Shown in pieces: positions 12,933-16,139 of a stretch of DNA of 16,139 bases (positions are counted from its first letter, which is position 1; every line of letters begins with the position of its first letter). The notes under the pieces were generated by a model. That model did not search any database and had not been told where the DNA came from. It saw only the letters and a list, made by a program, of their open reading frames with translations. The position numbers were made by a program, and so were the translations under genes. This DNA comes from CBFFRJ01 sp965644225 (GTDB lineage Bacteria > Pseudomonadota > Gammaproteobacteria > Enterobacterales > Enterobacteriaceae). Location: contig NZ_CBFFRJ010000116.1 of the NCBI RefSeq assembly GCF_965644225.1, positions 1-16,139 on the forward strand. The letters run 5' to 3'.

Positions 12933-14715
12933 GGGTCGATTCCTTCTTCTCACTGGCTTCCGCTTCTGCGCCATAGACACGTTTTGCGGGGGGGAGTGTG
13001 GTGATCTTCACATCGCTGTAGTCCAGACGCGTACTGCCGTCTGCGTCGCGGTACGCCAGCGTATGTTTGAGGAAATTGACGTCATCACGTTCGGTACAGC
13101 CTTCATCCAGACGCTGGTGTGCGCCACGCGACTCTTTACGCGCAAGGGCTGAGTGGGCCATACATTCGGCGACGTTCAGACCATGCCCCAGCTCAATGGT
13201 GTACAGGATGTCGGTATTGAAAATACTTGAGGTATCGGTAATGCGGACGCGTTTAAAGCGCTCCTGCAGTTCCGCCAGCTTGTCGACGGTTTTTTGCATC
13301 AGCTCCGGCGTACGGTAAATGCCACAGCCTTCTTCCATCGACTCACCCATCTCGTCACGGATTTTCGCCCAGTTTTCATTACCTTCCTGATTGACGAGCT
13401 TATGCAGGCGCTGCTCAATGTCCGCTGCCTGAGCGTTCAGGGCGCTGTCACTCGCGGTGGTTGCCGCACTGGCTCGTGCCATCGCGTGTTCTCCGGCCAG
13501 GCGACCAAAGACCACCAGTTCCGCCAGCGAATTGGAGCCGAGACGGTTTGCGCCGTGCAGCCCGACGGAGGAGCATTCTCCTACTGCAAACAGCCCCTGA
13601 ATGTGCGTTTCGCACTGCTGGTTGGTCTCGATACCGCCCATGGTGTAGTGCGCGGTAGGCCGCACCGGAATCGGTTCTTTCACCGGATCGACGCCGACAT
13701 AGGCTTTTGCCAGTTCGCAAATAAACGGCAGACGCTCCCGCAGTTTTTTCTCGCCCAGATGGCGCAGATCGAGATGAACCACATCTCCGCGTGGGGAAGG
13801 GATGGTGTTGCCTTTACGCCATTCATGCCAGAAAGCCTGGGACACTTTGTCGCGCGGACCCAGTTCCATATATTTGTTTTTCGGCTCACCCAGCGGCGTT
13901 TCCGGGCCCATGCCGTAATCCTGTAAATATCGGTAGCCGTTTTTATTGACCAGAATTCCCCCTTCGCCACGGCAGCCTTCGGTCATCAGGATGCCGGAGC
14001 CGGGAAGACCGGTAGGGTGATACTGGACAAATTCCATATCCCGCAGCGGCACGCCGTGGTCCAGCGCCATGCCCATGCCATCGCCGGTCACAATGCCGCC
14101 GTTGGTATTGAAGCGGTAAACGCGACCCGCACCGCCTGTTGCCATAATGACCGCGTTGGCGCGGATCTGCACCAGTGTGCCTTCCATCATATTCATGGCG
14201 ACCAGGCCGCGAGCCTGACCATCATCAACCAGGATATCGAGGACGAAATGTTCGTCGAAACGCTGAATTTGTGGGAACTGCAGTGAGGTCTGGAAGAGGG
14301 TGTGCAGAATATGGAAGCCGGTTTTATCGGCGGCAAACCAGGTTCGCTCGATTTTCATGCCGCCAAAACGGCGAACGTTAACCGAGCCATCCGGGCGACG
14401 ACTCCATGGGCATCCCCACTGTTCAAGTTGTGTCATCTCCGTCGGGCATTGACGGACAAAATAGTCGACAACATCCTGTTCGCACAGCCAGTCTCCACCG
14501 GCAACGGTGTCGTGAAAGTGGTACTCAAAGCTATCATGATCCTGCGCCACTGCGGCTGAACCACCCTCTGCCGCCACGGTATGGCTACGCATCGGGTAAA
14601 CTTTTGAAATGAGGGCTATTTTGGCGTTGGGATTCGCCTGGGCTGCGGCGATGGCAGCACGTAATCCCGCTCCACCCGCGCCTATAACGGCAAGATCGGC
14701 TTGAAAGGTATGCAC
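12925..14715 (-). CDS. frdA: Fumarate reductase flavoprotein subunit
   Basis: Catalytic subunit that reduces fumarate to succinate at the cytoplasmic face during anaerobic respiration. The 596-residue product has the FAD-binding GAGGAGLRAAIAAA at 12-25, the covalent FAD histidine His45 (MRSHTVAAEGG), and active-site residues His233 (HPTG), Arg288, His356 and Arg391 (GANRLGSNSLAE). The start is GTG at 14715, as in E. coli, with GGAGGA about 7 nt upstream. The C-terminus is about six residues shorter than my memory of E. coli FrdA; the residues 415-430 linker also differs. First gene of frdABCD, overlapping frdB. An FNR-like site lies upstream. Confidence 0.98.
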   Translation of the reverse strand: MHTFQADLAVIGAGGAGLRAAIAAAQANPNAKIALISKVYPMRSHTVAAEGGSAAVAQDHDSFEYHFHDTVAGGDWLCEQDVVDYFVRQCPTEMTQLEQWGCPWSRRPDGSVNVRRFGGMKIERTWFAADKTGFHILHTLFQTSLQFPQIQRFDEHFVLDILVDDGQARGLVAMNMMEGTLVQIRANAVIMATGGAGRVYRFNTNGGIVTGDGMGMALDHGVPLRDMEFVQYHPTGLPGSGILMTEGCRGEGGILVNKNGYRYLQDYGMGPETPLGEPKNKYMELGPRDKVSQAFWHEWRKGNTIPSPRGDVVHLDLRHLGEKKLRERLPFICELAKAYVGVDPVKEPIPVRPTAHYTMGGIETNQQCETHIQGLFAVGECSSVGLHGANRLGSNSLAELVVFGRLAGEHAMARASAATTASDSALNAQAADIEQRLHKLVNQEGNENWAKIRDEMGESMEEGCGIYRTPELMQKTVDKLAELQERFKRVRITDTSSIFNTDILYTIELGHGLNVAECMAHSALARKESRGAHQRLDEGCTERDDVNFLKHTLAYRDADGSTRLDYSDVKITTLPPAKRVYGAEAEASEKKESTHG

Positions 14716-14797
14716 GACATTCCTCCAGATTTTGTTATTTCACACCGCGACATATGCCGGGTGCGAAAGTGTTCACTGCTCCTTTTTTTCGCAGAGC

Positions 14798-14803
14798 AGT
14801 ATA
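14798..14803 (-). promoter_or_regulatory. Candidate -10 of the frd promoter
   Basis: The minus strand reads TATACT, five of six to the consensus and the same hexamer as I recall in the E. coli frd promoter. A start near 14791 would give a 75-nt leader before the frdA GTG. There is no consensus -35, as expected for an FNR-activated promoter. Confidence 0.6.
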
Positions 14804-14825
14804 ACCTTAGCGTTCTGGGGGAAAT

Positions 14826-14839
14826 TTGATGTGTTCGAT
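14826..14839. promoter_or_regulatory. FNR-like site upstream of frdA
   Basis: On the minus strand ATCGA, four bases, ATCAA: one half-site is perfect for FNR (TTGAT-N4-ATCAA) and the other degenerate. Its centre (14832.5) is 41.5 bp above the predicted start, the class II activator position. E. coli frd has a similarly degenerate FNR site, so function is likely. Confidence 0.6.
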
Positions 14840-14861
14840 TTTTTTGCTGTTCTGAGATGCG

Positions 14862-14884
14862 ATTAATCACTCAGGTTGATTAAT
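14862..14884. promoter_or_regulatory. Inverted repeat between frdA and epmA
   Basis: ATTAATCA (14862-14869) and TGATTAAT (14877-14884) are perfect inverted repeats separated by CTCAGGT. Centred about 82 bp above the predicted frd start, it could be an upstream operator for frd or a control site for epmA. No U-tract follows. The binding protein is unknown. Confidence 0.4.
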
Positions 14885-15008
14885 GTCACTCCTGACGCAC
14901 TTTCAGCCGGAACTCTCCACCGTCACGCCAGATCTATTGCGCAAAATTTGTCTCTCCCTGCCGATGCGGGTAGACTTCGTGCCCTTATCAGAATTCGGAG
15001 AAAGTACC

Positions 15009-15986
15009 ATGAGCGAGACGGCAAGCTGGCAGCCGAGCGCATCCATTCCTAACTTATTGAAACGTTCGGCTATCATGACGGAAATTCGTCGTTTCTTTGC
15101 CGATCGCGGTGTTCTGGAAGTGGAAACGCCTTGTATGAGCCAGGCCACGGTAACGGATATTCACCTGTTCCCGTTTGAAACTCGCTTTGTGGGACCTGGT
15201 CATTCTCAGGGAATGAACCTGTATCTGATGACCAGCCCGGAATACCATATGAAGCGCCTGCTGGCTGCGGGATGTGGTCCGGTGTTCCAGTTGTGCCGTA
15301 GTTTTCGCAACGAAGAGATGGGCCGTCATCACAATCCTGAGTTCACCATGCTTGAGTGGTATCGCCCTCATTACGACATGTATCGTCTGATGAATGAGGT
15401 CGACGATCTGCTGCAACAGGTGCTGGAGTGTCCGGCAGCGGAATCACTCTCCTATCAGCAGGCTTTCCAGCGGCATCTCGAAATCGACCCGTTGTCGGCC
15501 GATAAAGCATTACTGCGTGAGGCGGCGGCAAAGCTCGATCTGAGCAATATTGCTGATACGGAAGAAGACCGGGATACGCTGCTGCAACTGTTGTTCGCTA
15601 TGGGTGTGGAGCCGCATATCGGCAAAGATCGCCCGGCGTTTGTCTACCATTTCCCGGCAAGTCAGGCCTCACTGGCGCAGATCAGTACCGAAGATCATCG
15701 TGTCGCTGAGCGCTTCGAGGTTTACTTCAAAGGTATTGAACTGGCGAATGGTTTCCATGAGCTGACCGATGCGCGTGAACAACAGCAGCGTTTTGACCAG
15801 GACAACCGCAAGCGTGCGGCCCGTGGTTTACCGCAGCAGCCGGTGGACACCAACCTGCTGGATGCTCTGAAAGCCGGATTACCGGATAGCTCCGGCGTGG
15901 CGCTGGGTGTGGATCGTCTGGTGATGCTGGCGCTCGGTGCGGAAAGCCTCGCAGAGGTGATGGCCTTTACCGTCGACCGCGCCTAG
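15009..15986 (+). CDS. epmA: EF-P--lysine ligase EpmA (GenX/PoxA/YjeA)
   Basis: A lysyl-tRNA synthetase paralogue without the anticodon-binding domain. It activates (R)-beta-lysine with ATP and transfers it to Lys34 of EF-P. The 325 residues match E. coli EpmA. Class II synthetase motif 2 is visible as FRNEEMGRHHNPEFTMLEWY (Arg100) and motif 3 as GVALGVDRLVMLALG from residue 296 (Arg303). A frame reaches back to 14883, but ATG 15009 has GGAG 8 nt upstream and gives the known N-terminus (MSETASWQPS). Divergent from frdA. It acts with EpmB and EF-P, encoded about 6 kb away in this window. Confidence 0.97.
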   Translation: MSETASWQPSASIPNLLKRSAIMTEIRRFFADRGVLEVETPCMSQATVTDIHLFPFETRFVGPGHSQGMNLYLMTSPEYHMKRLLAAGCGPVFQLCRSFRNEEMGRHHNPEFTMLEWYRPHYDMYRLMNEVDDLLQQVLECPAAESLSYQQAFQRHLEIDPLSADKALLREAAAKLDLSNIADTEEDRDTLLQLLFAMGVEPHIGKDRPAFVYHFPASQASLAQISTEDHRVAERFEVYFKGIELANGFHELTDAREQQQRFDQDNRKRAARGLPQQPVDTNLLDALKAGLPDSSGVALGVDRLVMLALGAESLAEVMAFTVDRA

Positions 15987-15994
15987 GTAAAAGC

Positions 15995-16013
15995 AAAACG
16001 GCCTGCCGTTTTT
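15995..16013 (+). terminator. Intrinsic terminator of epmA
   Basis: AAAACGG (15995-16001), CCTG loop, CCGTTTT (16006-16012) and a further T form a compact hairpin with U-tract 8 nt after the epmA stop. Confidence 0.8.
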
Positions 16014-16023
16014 AGTGTTTGCT

Positions 16024-16070
16024 CCCTCTCCCCTCTCCCCTCACCCTAACCCTCTCCCCAAAGGGGAGAG
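16024..16070. repeat. C-rich intergenic palindromic repeat
   Basis: A pyrimidine-rich run with repeated CTCCCCT units and CCCTCACCCTAACC leads to the hairpin CTCTCCCC-AAA-GGGGAGAG (16052-16070). Elements of this sequence are widespread between genes in Enterobacter, Citrobacter, Klebsiella and relatives, as I recall. It resembles a short REP-like mobile palindrome inserted behind the epmA terminator. No protein is encoded. Confidence 0.6.
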
Positions 16071-16087
16071 CAGCTGTGTTTAAAGTC

Positions 16088-16119
16088 AATGGGTGGCAGC
16101 TAACCTGCCGCCCATTTTG
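16088..16119. terminator. Bidirectional terminator-like hairpin near the window end
   Basis: AATGGGTGGCAG (16088-16099) pairs with CTGCCGCCCATT (16105-16116), 12 pairs with one mismatch-type G-T, followed by TTGT on the plus strand. It may end a minus-strand gene entering from the right (mscM is expected near here in relatives) as well as back up the epmA terminator. Confidence 0.6.
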
Positions 16120-16139
16120 TATTGTCACGCACCATGGCG

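Noticed and set aside
14883..15008. 42-codon N-terminal extension of epmA
   Set aside because: No Shine-Dalgarno sequence at 14883, while ATG 15009 has GGAG and gives the known EpmA N-terminus and 325-residue length.
16024..16070. CRISPR-like repeats in the C-rich run
   Set aside because: Units are short, contiguous and without spacers, and only one hairpin is present; it is a REP-like element, not an array.

Overview
This is ordinary conserved chromosome from a member of the Enterobacteriaceae. The gene order aspA, fxsA, yjeH, groES-groEL, yjeI, yjeJ, epmB, efp, ecnA-ecnB, ecnR, sugE, blc, frdDCBA, epmA matches the E. coli 94-minute region. It differs by having a LuxR-type gene (ecnR) after ecnB, which I recall from Citrobacter and Enterobacter relatives, and by having no ampC or ampR between frdD and blc. 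Proteins are very close to E. coli and Citrobacter/Salmonella/Enterobacter homologues from memory; I cannot fix the genus. I see no transposase, phage gene, tRNA, rRNA or CRISPR array.

Layout. Positions 1-1554: aspartase gene (minus) with two hairpins behind it. 1555-1890: divergent aspA/fxsA control region with a good CRP site. 1891-3646: fxsA and the convergent amino-acid exporter gene yjeH, sharing a terminator. 3800-5965: the groESL chaperonin operon with its sigma-32 promoter and a strong terminator. 6035-7312: lipoprotein gene yjeI converging on the poorly understood yjeJ. 7439-9075: divergent epmB and efp. 9178-9567: two tiny entericidin lipoprotein genes, ecnB having a textbook sigma-S -10 element. 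9596-10228: ecnR on the opposite strand. 10436-10810: guanidine-II (mini-ykkC) riboswitch and the guanidinium exporter gene sugE/gdx. 10807-11337: lipocalin gene blc, with a sigma-S-like -10. 11422-14715: fumarate reductase operon frdABCD (minus), with an FNR-like site well placed upstream. 15009-15986: epmA. 15987-16139: terminator, a C-rich palindromic repeat and a second hairpin.

Functional themes. EpmA, EpmB and their substrate EF-P are all here, so most of the EF-P beta-lysylation pathway lies within 8.6 kb (EpmC is not). AspA and FrdABCD form the aspartate-to-fumarate-to-succinate anaerobic respiratory route, with CRP and FNR signals as expected. EcnA, EcnB, Blc and YjeI are small lipoproteins, and at least ecnB and blc look stationary-phase controlled. 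Several start sites were moved inward from the longest reading frame on the basis of Shine-Dalgarno position and homologue length (aspA, fxsA, yjeH, yjeI, yjeJ, frdD, frdB, epmA).

I found no convincing undescribed system. The best leads are regulatory: a perfect palindrome in the ecnR-sugE gap, a competing-hairpin arrangement at the frd-blc junction, an inverted repeat between frdA and epmA, and a locally divergent block in aspA.
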